A stretch of DNA of 11,798 nt from Rhodobiaceae bacterium UBA7804 (GTDB lineage: Bacteria; Pseudomonadota; Alphaproteobacteria; Parvibaculales; Parvibaculaceae). Location of the stretch: the NCBI GenBank assembly GCA_002480495.1, contig DLCG01000018.1:1-11798 (forward strand), read 5' to 3'. Shown one piece after another: positions 5,791 through 11,798 of the stretch. The position numbers and the translations under genes were made by a program. Within the stretch, counting starts at the first letter, position 1; each line of letters opens with the position of its first letter. The notes under the pieces were generated by a model that worked only from the letters and a program-made list of their open reading frames with translations, did no database searches and was not told where the DNA came from.

Positions 5791-6963
5791 TCACCCGCGC
5801 CCCAGTTCCTTGTGAAGCTGCTCCCACAGCGGGCGGCAGTCGACGACCGTTCCCTCGCGCATGGCGCGGTCGGCGGCCATGACGGTGAGGCCCGCGACCA
5901 TCGCATCGTAAACCTGGACCGGGAAGGGCGCGCCGTCGAGAAGATGGGCGGCGAGATCGCGGCCCATCTGTTCGTCGGAACCATAATGCCCCTCGACACT
6001 TGCCGGGAATTCCTCCGTCTGCGGATCGCCTGTTCCGAGCGCGTCCCGGAAGGTGAGGCGGTTGGTCACGAGGTCCGCTTCCATCGCGCCCTCGGTGCCC
6101 GCGAAATACCAGCGGCGCTGAAGGATGCCCGCATGAGTATTCGCATGGAAGGACATGCGGATGCCATTCCCGTATTCGATGATGGCAGTCTGATTGTCCA
6201 CGACGTCGGCATCGGACCGGAAAGTGCTGTTGCCAGCGTTCCAGCCCGCGCGCCAGAGCGAATAGGGCGTCTCTCCGCCGGCATAGGTGCGTTCGGCAAG
6301 CGCTTCGTTCTCTGGCGTGAAAATGGAGCGCGCGCCGAAGCTCGCGACACGGACGGGAAGCGCGCCCGCAAAAAGGCGGTAGAGGTCGAAATCGTGACAG
6401 CACTTGTCGAGCAGGAAGGAGCCGCCGTGGCGCTCGTGGCGGCGCCAGTCGCGCATGAGAAAGGCACCGTGCTCGGGATGGAGATGCTCGTTACCCTCGA
6501 AGCTGACGAGGCGGCCGATGCCGCCCGCGCCGAGACGGCGCGTGACGGCGGCGACAAGCGGCGAAGAGCGCAGCACCAGCCCGACGATTACGGAAGCCTC
6601 GCCATGCGCGCGCAGCAGACGGGCCAGCTCCCATGTCTCTTCTTCCGTGCGCACCACCGGCTTTTCGGTGAAGACGCGGATGCCCGCTTCGAGGCCCGCG
6701 CGGATATGATCGAGATGAAGATGATTTGGCGAACCCACCATGAGGAGATCGGGCTTCGTCTCCGCGAGCATCTGCGCGACATCGCCGTAAGCCTTGCCGG
6801 TTTCGATGCCGCGGCGCTCGAGCATGGAGCAGCCCGTGGGCGCGGGATCGGTATGGGCGACGATCCTGATGTCGGGCGCCGCGGCGGCGAGATTGCGGAT
6901 GACGGTCGCGATGCGCCGTCCGAGGCCCGCGACGGCGATCGAGAAAGTACCGCTTGTCTTCAT
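5791..6963 (-). CDS. Gfo/Idh/MocA-family NAD(P)-dependent oxidoreductase
   Basis: A 390-residue cytosolic dehydrogenase of the glucose-fructose oxidoreductase / inositol dehydrogenase family, which usually acts on sugars, inositols or their derivatives. The N-terminal Rossmann domain shows FSIAVAGLGRR (7-17), the loop SPNHLHLDHI (78-87) and the signature EKPV (100-103), where the Lys is catalytic. The C-terminal domain has GGSFLLDKCCHDFDLYRL (180-197) in place of the common D-x-G-x-H, with His190 the likely catalytic His. The K-C-C-H version marks a known-looking subgroup rather than a defect. Length is typical (330-400). The start at 6963 lacks a good Shine-Dalgarno (only AGAAG about 9-13 nt upstream) but is where family similarity begins. 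No sugar transporter or isomerase sits beside it, so the substrate cannot be given. It is divergent from the PFK gene, 116 nt away. Confidence 0.92.
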   Translation of the reverse strand: MKTSGTFSIAVAGLGRRIATVIRNLAAAAPDIRIVAHTDPAPTGCSMLERRGIETGKAYGDVAQMLAETKPDLLMVGSPNHLHLDHIRAGLEAGIRVFTEKPVVRTEEETWELARLLRAHGEASVIVGLVLRSSPLVAAVTRRLGAGGIGRLVSFEGNEHLHPEHGAFLMRDWRRHERHGGSFLLDKCCHDFDLYRLFAGALPVRVASFGARSIFTPENEALAERTYAGGETPYSLWRAGWNAGNSTFRSDADVVDNQTAIIEYGNGIRMSFHANTHAGILQRRWYFAGTEGAMEADLVTNRLTFRDALGTGDPQTEEFPASVEGHYGSDEQMGRDLAAHLLDGAPFPVQVYDAMVAGLTVMAADRAMREGTVVDCRPLWEQLHKELGRG

Positions 6964-7035
6964 GGGAGAGACTTCTAGCTGTTAGGATGCGCCCGGTGCG
7001 CGAAGCCCGATGAGGAGTGGGCAGTATACTCTCCA

Positions 7036-7056
7036 ACCCTCCCACAGGGGGAGGGT
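7036..7056. repeat. G/C-run palindrome in the PFK leader
   Basis: ACCCTCCC and GGGAGGGT form an 8-bp stem with a 5-nt loop, 23 nt before the PFK start. Palindromes of the type CCCTCCC...GGGAGGG are common dispersed intergenic elements in alphaproteobacteria (from memory). If transcribed, it would lie in the 5' leader just ahead of the ribosome site AAGGAAG (7065-7071). No U-run follows, so it is not a terminator. Confidence 0.45.
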
Positions 7057-7079
7057 GGAATGAGAAGGAAGTCGAAAGA

Positions 7080-8234
7080 ATGCGGATCGGAATCCTGACG
7101 GGCGGCGGCGATGTGCCGGGCCTCAATCCCTGCATCAAGGCGGTGACGCGGCGCGCCATCGAACATGGCTGGGAGGTTCTGGGCTTCCGGCGCGGCTGGG
7201 CAGGCCCGCTCCATTTCGATCCCGACAACCCGGAAGCGGGCGAGGAGCATCTGATGCGCCTCGACAACGACGCGGTGCGCACCATCGACCGGAAGGGCGG
7301 CACGGTGCTGCATACCTCGCGCGTGAACCCGAAACAGATGAAGGAGGACCAGCTTCCCGATTTCCTGCAAGGGCGCTTTGCGCCGGGCGACGACGGCACG
7401 GTGGATTGCACGAGCCATGTGGAGCGCGTGCTGGAACATCTCGGCATCGACGTGATGATCACCATCGGCGGCGACGGCACGCTGTCCTACAATGCGCATC
7501 TGCATCGGCGCGGCGTGAAGGTCGTCGCGATTCCCAAGACGATGGACAATGACGTTTACGGTACGGACTACTGCATCGGCTTTTCGACGGCGGTATCCCG
7601 CTCGGTCGACTACATCAATGCGCTCCGCACCTCGACGGGAAGCCATGAACGGATTGCCGTGGTGGAGCTGTTCGGGCGCCATTCGGGCGAGACGGCGCTC
7701 ATCGCGAGCTATCTCGCGGATGCGGACCGGGCCGTGATCGCGGAAGTGCCTTTCAACGTCGAGAAGCTCGCCGAGCTGGCCGCCGCCGACCGCCTGGAGA
7801 ATCCCGCCCGCTACGCGATGATCGTCGTCTCGGAGGGCGCGAAGATGGTGGGCGGCAAGGTGCTGACGCAGGACCAGACGGATGAGGCCGGCCGCAAAAG
7901 GCTCGGCGGCATTGGCGAAACGATTGGCGAGGAACTGACGCGCCTCACCGGGGTCAACACGATCACGCAGTCACTGGGCTATCTGATGCGCGCGGGCGCA
8001 CCCGACGCGCTCGACCAGATGGTGGCCAAGGGTTTCGGCACGCTTGCCGTGCAGCAGATCGCGGAAGGGCGCACGGGATTCATGACCGCGGTGCGCGACG
8101 GCAACTACACGACTGTACCGGCCGACACCTGCGTGACGGGAAGAAAGCGCGTCGATATCGATGCGTTCTACGATACGGGGACCTATCGCCCGCGCGTGGC
8201 GAAGGTGCTCGGCATGCCGATGTTCTTGTACTGA
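7080..8234 (+). CDS. 6-phosphofructokinase, predicted ATP-dependent (Gly/Lys type)
   Basis: It phosphorylates fructose 6-phosphate to fructose 1,6-bisphosphate, the committing step of glycolysis, in the cytosol. The 384-residue product has MRIGILTGGGDVPGLN (1-16), TIGGDGTLS (128-136), IPKTMDNDVYGTDYCIGFSTAV (151-172) with catalytic Asp156, ELFGRHSGETAL (196-207) and AEVPF (221-225). Two residues decide the phosphate donor: the Gly of GGDG (133; E. coli Gly104) favours ATP, since PPi enzymes have GGDD. The Lys of PKTMDND (153; E. coli Gly124) is the PPi-clade residue, also found in some ATP enzymes of Streptomyces and trypanosome type. So ATP use is predicted within the PPi-PFK-like branch. 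The start at 7080 has AAGGAAG 8 nt upstream; the longer frame from 7017 runs through the palindrome and is not used. It stands alone, followed by a repeat. Confidence 0.93.
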   Translation: MRIGILTGGGDVPGLNPCIKAVTRRAIEHGWEVLGFRRGWAGPLHFDPDNPEAGEEHLMRLDNDAVRTIDRKGGTVLHTSRVNPKQMKEDQLPDFLQGRFAPGDDGTVDCTSHVERVLEHLGIDVMITIGGDGTLSYNAHLHRRGVKVVAIPKTMDNDVYGTDYCIGFSTAVSRSVDYINALRTSTGSHERIAVVELFGRHSGETALIASYLADADRAVIAEVPFNVEKLAELAAADRLENPARYAMIVVSEGAKMVGGKVLTQDQTDEAGRKRLGGIGETIGEELTRLTGVNTITQSLGYLMRAGAPDALDQMVAKGFGTLAVQQIAEGRTGFMTAVRDGNYTTVPADTCVTGRKRVDIDAFYDTGTYRPRVAKVLGMPMFLY

Positions 8235-8251
8235 GAATTATGAAGAAGACG

Positions 8252-8354
8252 CGTCATTGCGAGCGACTGGAAGGAGCGAAGCAATCCAGGGGCGGCAGGC
8301 ACGGAGCAAGCGGCCCCTGGATTGCTTCGTCGGCTTCGCCTCCTCGCAATGACG
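8252..8354. repeat. Large palindromic dispersed repeat element
   Basis: Outer arms CGTCATTGCGAG (8252-8263) and CTCGCAATGACG (8343-8354) are perfect 12-bp complements. Inside them CGAAGCAATCCAGGGGC (8277-8293) and its exact complement (8313-8329) make a 17-bp stem around a 19-nt loop. The CGTCATTGCGAG...GAAGCAATCCAG wording is one I recognise as a repeat seen many times in unrelated bacterial genomes, often mis-called as small proteins containing SLRATGRSEAIQ and LDCFVGFASSQ. Both peptides occur in the plus frame here. It lies 18 nt after the PFK stop and 26 nt past the convergent GNAT stop, so it may also end transcription from both sides. Confidence 0.85.
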
Positions 8355-8379
8355 ACGAAGGGGAAGAGCCGAACGAAGC

Positions 8380-8829
8380 CTAGCGCTTCAACTGCATTGT
8401 CTGGCGGCCTTCCTCGCCCTCGCCGCCGATGACGGTGAAGCCGAAGCGGTGATAGAGCGAATGCGCGTCGTTGGTGGACAGCATGATGCGCGAGACGGGA
8501 GCGAGCGCCGGATCGTTGACCATCGTCTCCACGATCCACTTGCCGAGCGCATTGCCGCGGTGAACCGGCAGGATGTAGACATCGCTCATCCAGGCAAAGC
8601 GCGTGTAGTCCGTGACCATCCGGCCGAAACCCGCCTGCTCGCCATCCGGCGAATAGAGCCCATAGGCGCGGGAATTCAGAATGCTCGTCCAGAGCCGCTC
8701 CGGCGACACGTCGCGCGCCCAATAGGTGGCGCCAAGCATCTTGAGGATCGATTCCCTGTCGAGGCGGGATTTGTCGGTGTTGATTTCGAAACCGTGTCGG
8801 CTCCAGGAAGAAATCTCGGACGAACTCAT
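8380..8829 (-). CDS. GNAT-family N-acetyltransferase
   Basis: A 149-residue acyl-CoA-dependent acetyltransferase. The fold reads in order: a strand GLYSPDGEQAGFGRMVTD (57-74), then DVYILPVHRGNALGKWIVETMV (83-104) holding the acetyl-CoA pyrophosphate loop (R/Q-x-x-G-x-G/A, here HRGNALG), then SRIMLSTNDAHSLYHRFGFTVIG (113-135), the usual end of the domain. Length is normal for a single GNAT domain. The acceptor (small molecule, antibiotic or protein) cannot be read from the sequence. The start at 8829 follows the phosphotransferase stop by 42 nt on the same strand, so it is likely the last gene of the purD operon. Only a weak A/G-rich ribosome site (AAGAAAG) is seen. A palindromic repeat lies between its stop and the convergent PFK. 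Confidence 0.92.
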   Translation of the reverse strand: MSSSEISSWSRHGFEINTDKSRLDRESILKMLGATYWARDVSPERLWTSILNSRAYGLYSPDGEQAGFGRMVTDYTRFAWMSDVYILPVHRGNALGKWIVETMVNDPALAPVSRIMLSTNDAHSLYHRFGFTVIGGEGEEGRQTMQLKR

Positions 8830-8871
8830 ACGCTCACTCGTTTACTTTCTTCTTGTTGTTTCCGGGGCCCC

Positions 8872-9966
8872 TTAACTGGCCCCCGCGCGTTGGGCATAGG
8901 CCCAGGCTTCCTCCGCAAGCGGACGGACATTCGCCGCCATCTGCCTTGCATGTTCACTGGAAGCCGTACCGTCCCTCACCCGCCCCGCGATTCCCTGCAG
9001 GATACCGGCAAGACGAAAGAAATTATACGAAAAATAAAAATCGAGATTTTCGATACCCTTGGGACGGTTCGTCCGCTCGCAATACATGGCGATGTATTCC
9101 TCGAGCGTGGGGATGCCGAGCTCCTTGAGATTCGCCGTGCGGATCGAGCCGGTGCCGCCGCCCGTACCCTGGCCGGGCATCACCCATTGCATGAGGCTGT
9201 AGGTGAAGTCGCCGAGCGGATGGCCGAGCGTGGAGAGCTCCCAGTCGAGAACCGCGATCACCTTCGGCTCCGTCGGATGGAGGATCGTATTGTCGAGACG
9301 GTAATCGCCGTGAACGATCGATGTCGAATCGTCCTGCGGCACGTTTTCCGGCAGCCACTCCATGAGCTTGTTCATCTCGGGAATGGTTTCCGTTTCGGAG
9401 GCGAGATATTGCTTCGTCCAGCGCGAGATCTGCCGCGCGAAATAGTTGCCGGGCTTGCCGAAATCGCCGAGACCTATCTTCTCGTAATCGACCATGTGGA
9501 GGCTGGCCATCGTCTCGTTGAGCGACGAGTAGATTTTCCAGCGCGTCTCCTTGTCCTGATCCGGCAGCAGCGGCTCCCAGAGCACGCGGCCCTCGACCAT
9601 GTCCATGATGTAGAACATGGTGCCGATGACGCTGTCGTCCTCGCAGAGGCACCAGGTGCGCGGCGCGGGAAAGCCCACGCCATGCAGCGCGGTGATGACC
9701 TTGTATTCGCGGTCGACGGCATGTGCCGAGGGCAGGAGCTTGCCCGGCGGCTTGCGGCGTAGCACATATTTGCGCTTCGGCGTGACGAGCTGATAGGTCG
9801 GGTTCGACTGGCCGCCCTTGAACTGCTTCACGGTGAGGGGGCCTTCGAAGCCTTCGACATGGGCGGCCATATATTCTTCGAGACGTTTCTCGTCGAACTT
9901 GTGGCTGTCCGCCACGTCCTTCGTGCCCGAGAACTGCTCCTGCCGGCTGGCGTTTGCGTCGCTCAT
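8872..9966 (-). CDS. APH-fold phosphotransferase of the ACAD10/ACAD11-N-terminal type
   Basis: A 364-residue kinase-like protein of the aminoglycoside phosphotransferase superfamily. Key motifs: KGGQSNPTYQL (50-60, P-loop-like), KYVLRRKPPGKLLPSAHAVDREY (66-88), the catalytic loop VHGDYRLDN (218-226, Asp221 and Asn226), and the metal-binding DWELSTLGHPLGDF (241-254). The KPPGKLLPSAHAVDREY and HGDYRLDN wording is that of the N-terminal domain of ACAD10/ACAD11, which phosphorylates 4-hydroxyacyl-CoA for hydroxy fatty acid breakdown in animals, rather than of antibiotic-resistance APHs. Bacterial stand-alone versions usually sit with acyl-CoA dehydrogenases; none is here. The start at 9966 (MSDANASRQEQF) is preferred over an in-frame upstream ATG at 10095 that lies inside purD. 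It begins 37 nt after purD and ends 42 nt before the GNAT gene. Confidence 0.9.
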   Translation of the reverse strand: MSDANASRQEQFSGTKDVADSHKFDEKRLEEYMAAHVEGFEGPLTVKQFKGGQSNPTYQLVTPKRKYVLRRKPPGKLLPSAHAVDREYKVITALHGVGFPAPRTWCLCEDDSVIGTMFYIMDMVEGRVLWEPLLPDQDKETRWKIYSSLNETMASLHMVDYEKIGLGDFGKPGNYFARQISRWTKQYLASETETIPEMNKLMEWLPENVPQDDSTSIVHGDYRLDNTILHPTEPKVIAVLDWELSTLGHPLGDFTYSLMQWVMPGQGTGGGTGSIRTANLKELGIPTLEEYIAMYCERTNRPKGIENLDFYFSYNFFRLAGILQGIAGRVRDGTASSEHARQMAANVRPLAEEAWAYAQRAGAS

Positions 9967-10003
9967 TTCCGTTTCACTCCCCGTACCGGTTTCGTCGTTT
10001 TCT

Positions 10004-11287
10004 TTATGCGCTTTGCGTTTCGCGCTCGATGGCGCGGAAGCCGATATCGCGGCGGCAGAAGCCTTCCGGCCAGTCGATCCTCGCGATCGCCTCATAGGCG
10101 CGGGCCTGCGCCTCCGCCGTCGTGGCGCCCGTCGCCGTTACATTGAGCACGCGCCCGCCCGTCGCATAGATGCGGCCTCCCTCGGCCTTCGTGCCCGCAT
10201 GGAATATCTGCACATCATCGAGCGCGGCGGCCTGCTTCAGTCCCTTGATTTCGGTGTTCTTGCGGTAGTCGCCGGGATAACCGGCGGCGGCCATGACCAC
10301 GGTGAGCGCCACTTCGTCCTTCCAGCTTATCTCCGCCTTGTCGAGCGTGCCGTCATGGCAGGACTTGAGGAGGGGCACGACATCAGACGCGAGCCGCATC
10401 ATCAGGACCTGGCACTCGGGGTCGCCGAAGCGCGCATTATATTCGATGAGCTGGGGCCCGGTTTTCGTGATCATCAGGCCGGCATAGAGGACGCCCTTGT
10501 AGGGCGCGCCCTTGTCGCGCATGGCGCGGACGGTGGGCTCGACGATCTCCTTCATCACGCGTTCGGTGAGTTCGGGCGTCATGACGGGGGCGGGCGAATA
10601 GGCGCCCATGCCGCCCGTGTTCGGACCTTCGTCATTGTCGAAGACGCGCTTGTGATCCTGCGCGGCGACGAGCGGGCGGACATGCTCGCCGTCGCAAAGC
10701 GCGAAGAAGCTCGCCTCCTCGCCTTCGAGGAATTCCTCGACCACGACTTCAGCGCCAGCCTCGCCGAAGCGGCCGCCGAAGATCGCGTCGATGGCCGTTT
10801 CGGCCTCCGGCATGGTCATGGCGATGATGACGCCCTTGCCGGCCGCGAGCCCGTCCGCCTTGACGACGATGGGGACGCCATGCGCGGCGATGAAGGCCTT
10901 TGCCGCGGCGGCATCCGAAAAGCGGCCGTAAGCGGCGGTCGGGATGCCGTATTCGGCGCAGATATCCTTGGTGAAGCCCTTGGAGCCTTCGAGGCGGGCG
11001 GCTTTGGCGCTGGGGCCGAAACTCGCAATGCCCTCGGCGTCGAGGCGGTCGACAAGGCCCTTCACCAGCGGATCCTCGGGGCCCACCACGACGAAGCCGA
11101 TATCCTTCTCGCGGACGAAGGCGACGATCGAATCGAAATCATGGGCTGAGAGCGCCACGCATTCCGCGACTTCCGCGATGCCGCCATTGCCGGGGGCGCA
11201 ATAGAGCTTTCCGCATTCGGGGCTCCTGGCGATGGCCCAGCAAAGCGCGTGTTCGCGGCCGCCAGAGCCGATGACGAGAATATTCAT
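10004..11287 (-). CDS. purD: Phosphoribosylamine-glycine ligase (GAR synthetase)
   Basis: PurD is the second enzyme of purine synthesis: 5-phosphoribosylamine + glycine + ATP to GAR, ADP and phosphate, in the cytosol. The 427-residue product (E. coli about 429) starts MNILVIGSGGREHALCWAIA. It has CAPGNGG (30-36), VVVGPEDPLVKGL (66-78), the ATP-grasp segments VVKADGLAAGKGVI (141-154) and VEEFLEGEEAS (183-193), DHKR (211-214), GPNTGGMGAYSPAP (221-234) and the metal-binding end IEYNARFGDPECQ. All expected sites are present. The start at 11287 is where family similarity begins; the open frame continues to 11473 but overlaps xseA. It is likely the first gene of an operon with the phosphotransferase and GNAT genes, and is divergent from xseA across 145 nt. 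Confidence 0.98.
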   Translation of the reverse strand: MNILVIGSGGREHALCWAIARSPECGKLYCAPGNGGIAEVAECVALSAHDFDSIVAFVREKDIGFVVVGPEDPLVKGLVDRLDAEGIASFGPSAKAARLEGSKGFTKDICAEYGIPTAAYGRFSDAAAAKAFIAAHGVPIVVKADGLAAGKGVIIAMTMPEAETAIDAIFGGRFGEAGAEVVVEEFLEGEEASFFALCDGEHVRPLVAAQDHKRVFDNDEGPNTGGMGAYSPAPVMTPELTERVMKEIVEPTVRAMRDKGAPYKGVLYAGLMITKTGPQLIEYNARFGDPECQVLMMRLASDVVPLLKSCHDGTLDKAEISWKDEVALTVVMAAAGYPGDYRKNTEIKGLKQAAALDDVQIFHAGTKAEGGRIYATGGRVLNVTATGATTAEAQARAYEAIARIDWPEGFCRRDIGFRAIERETQSA

Positions 11288-11345
11288 GAGGGTTGCCGTT
11301 CCCTGAGCTTCCGGAGACCGCGGCCGAGCCTTTCGGGCGAAGGGC

Positions 11346-11374
11346 TTGGGGCGCGAGGGGGTCCCTTGTAACAT
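11346..11374 (+). promoter_or_regulatory. Weak candidate promoter for xseA
   Basis: TTGGGG (11346-11351) and TAACAT (11369-11374) are 17 nt apart and match the sigma70 boxes only partly. The direct repeat GGGGTCCC occurs at 11358-11365 and again at 11375-11382, flanking the -10 candidate. A 6-bp hairpin GGGCGG-CGAT-CCGCCC (11397-11412) follows in the leader. No clear purD promoter was found in the same 145-nt gap. Confidence 0.25.
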
Positions 11375-11432
11375 GGGGTCCCGCTCCGGCAAACCGGGGC
11401 GGCGATCCGCCCGAGACAGCCGAAAGAGCCCC

Positions 11433-11798
11433 ATGACCCCTGCCGACCGCGCCGCAGGCGCCGCGCCGAACAATGCTCACGAATTTTCCGTAAGCGAGAT
11501 CTCCTTCGCGCTGAAGCGGACGGTGGAGGAGACCTTCGGCCATGTGCGCGTGCGCGGCGAGATCACCGGCTACAGGGGTCCCCATTCCTCCGGACATTGC
11601 TATTTCGGCCTCAAGGACGACAAGGCGCGGATCGACGCCGTGGTCTGGCGCGGCGCGTTTCAGAAGCTGCGCTTCAAGCCCGAAGAAGGCATGGAAGTGA
11701 TCGCGACGGGGAAGCTCACGACCTATCCGGGAAGCTCCAAATACCAGATCGTGATCGAGCATCTGGAGCCTGCGGGCGTCGGCGCGCTGATGGCGCTG
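11433..11798 (+). CDS. xseA: Exodeoxyribonuclease VII large subunit, N-terminal part
   Basis: XseA is the catalytic subunit of ExoVII, which with several XseB copies degrades single-stranded DNA from both ends in repair. The 122 residues seen begin MTPADRAAGAAPNN and then the N-terminal OB-fold: FSVSEISFALKRTVEETFGHVRVRGEITGY (18-47), SSGHCYFGLKDDKARIDAVVWRGAF, and EGMEVIATGKLTTYPGSSKYQIVIEHLEPAGVGALMAL. This SVSE...GEI...GHxYFxLKD...VxW pattern is diagnostic. The gene runs off the window, so the catalytic domain is unseen (full length is usually 400-530). The ATG at 11433 has only a weak GAAAG ribosome site. It is divergent from purD, an arrangement common in alphaproteobacteria. Confidence 0.95.
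   Translation, partial: MTPADRAAGAAPNNAHEFSVSEISFALKRTVEETFGHVRVRGEITGYRGPHSSGHCYFGLKDDKARIDAVVWRGAFQKLRFKPEEGMEVIATGKLTTYPGSSKYQIVIEHLEPAGVGALMAL

Noticed and set aside
5812..6978. Plus-strand frame of 388 codons, nearly as long as the oxidoreductase gene it opposes
   Set aside because: The minus strand carries EKPV and the Rossmann motif. The plus translation has no recognisable domain, and its length is a codon-bias effect.
8161..8352. Short plus-strand frame containing SLRATGRSEAIQ and LDCFVGFASSQ
   Set aside because: These peptides are translations of the palindromic repeat and overlap the end of the PFK gene; not a real protein.
8449..9762. Plus-strand frame of 437 codons across the GNAT and phosphotransferase genes
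   Set aside because: It spans two clear minus-strand genes and the gap between them, and no domain is visible.
8872..9966. Aminoglycoside resistance gene
   Set aside because: The kinase loop is shared, but the rest matches ACAD10/11-type phosphotransferases, not drug-modifying enzymes.
9818..11149. Plus-strand frame of 443 codons opposite purD
   Set aside because: Antisense to an unmistakable PurD; composition is that of a shadow frame.
11358..11382. GGGGTCCC direct repeats as a regulator site
   Set aside because: Only two 8-bp copies in GC-rich DNA; reported with the weak promoter but too little to call an operator.
11288..11473. N-terminal extension of PurD by 62 codons
   Set aside because: It would overlap xseA, and PurD similarity begins exactly at MNILVIGSGG.

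Overview
The window is GC-rich bacterial chromosome with dense, mostly core genes. Three features point to an alphaproteobacterium, probably in or near the Hyphomicrobiales: the GroES/GroEL sequences, a CIRCE operator in the TTGGCACTC-N9-GAGTGCTAA form, and the divergent purD/xseA arrangement. A Parvibaculum-like genus is my guess only. I see no phage, plasmid, integrase, transposase, CRISPR, rRNA or tRNA signal.

Layout. 1-1620: the heat-shock operon groES-groEL on the minus strand, with groEL cut by the window edge. It has a sigma70-like promoter overlapped by CIRCE and a strong hairpin between the two genes. 1693-2427: an unrecognised six-helix membrane protein (minus). 2502-3362: a divergent member of the leucyl/phenylalanyl-tRNA-protein transferase (Aat) family (plus). 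It converges on a TetR regulator (3359-3970, minus), and the two stop codons share a CTAG. 4003-4236: a small exported four-cysteine protein (minus), just upstream of the TetR gene. 4393-5538: a PLP enzyme of the D-threonine aldolase / hydroxyaspartate aldolase (DSD1-like) family (plus). 5791-6963: a Gfo/Idh/MocA oxidoreductase (minus). 7080-8234: a 6-phosphofructokinase with predicted ATP specificity (plus). 8380-11287: a tight minus-strand run, purD, then an ACAD10/11-type phosphotransferase, then a GNAT acetyltransferase. 11433 to the end: the start of xseA (plus), divergent from purD.

How the genes fit together. The groESL block is a self-contained chaperonin operon, likely repressed by HrcA. 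purD (purine synthesis) probably drives two unrelated downstream genes. The central genes (DSD1-like enzyme, Gfo/Idh/MocA, PFK) look like single-gene metabolic units in convergent or divergent pairs, separated by palindromic intergenic sequences. Several of those palindromes look like dispersed repeats.

I do not see a clear new multi-gene system. The points most worth a second look are the Aat-family protein with a changed active-site motif, the groES-groEL intergenic hairpin, the membrane protein with acidic/His residues in its helices, the four-cysteine small protein, the Gly/Lys PFK, and the palindromic repeats. All functional calls come from reading motifs by eye; no database search was run.
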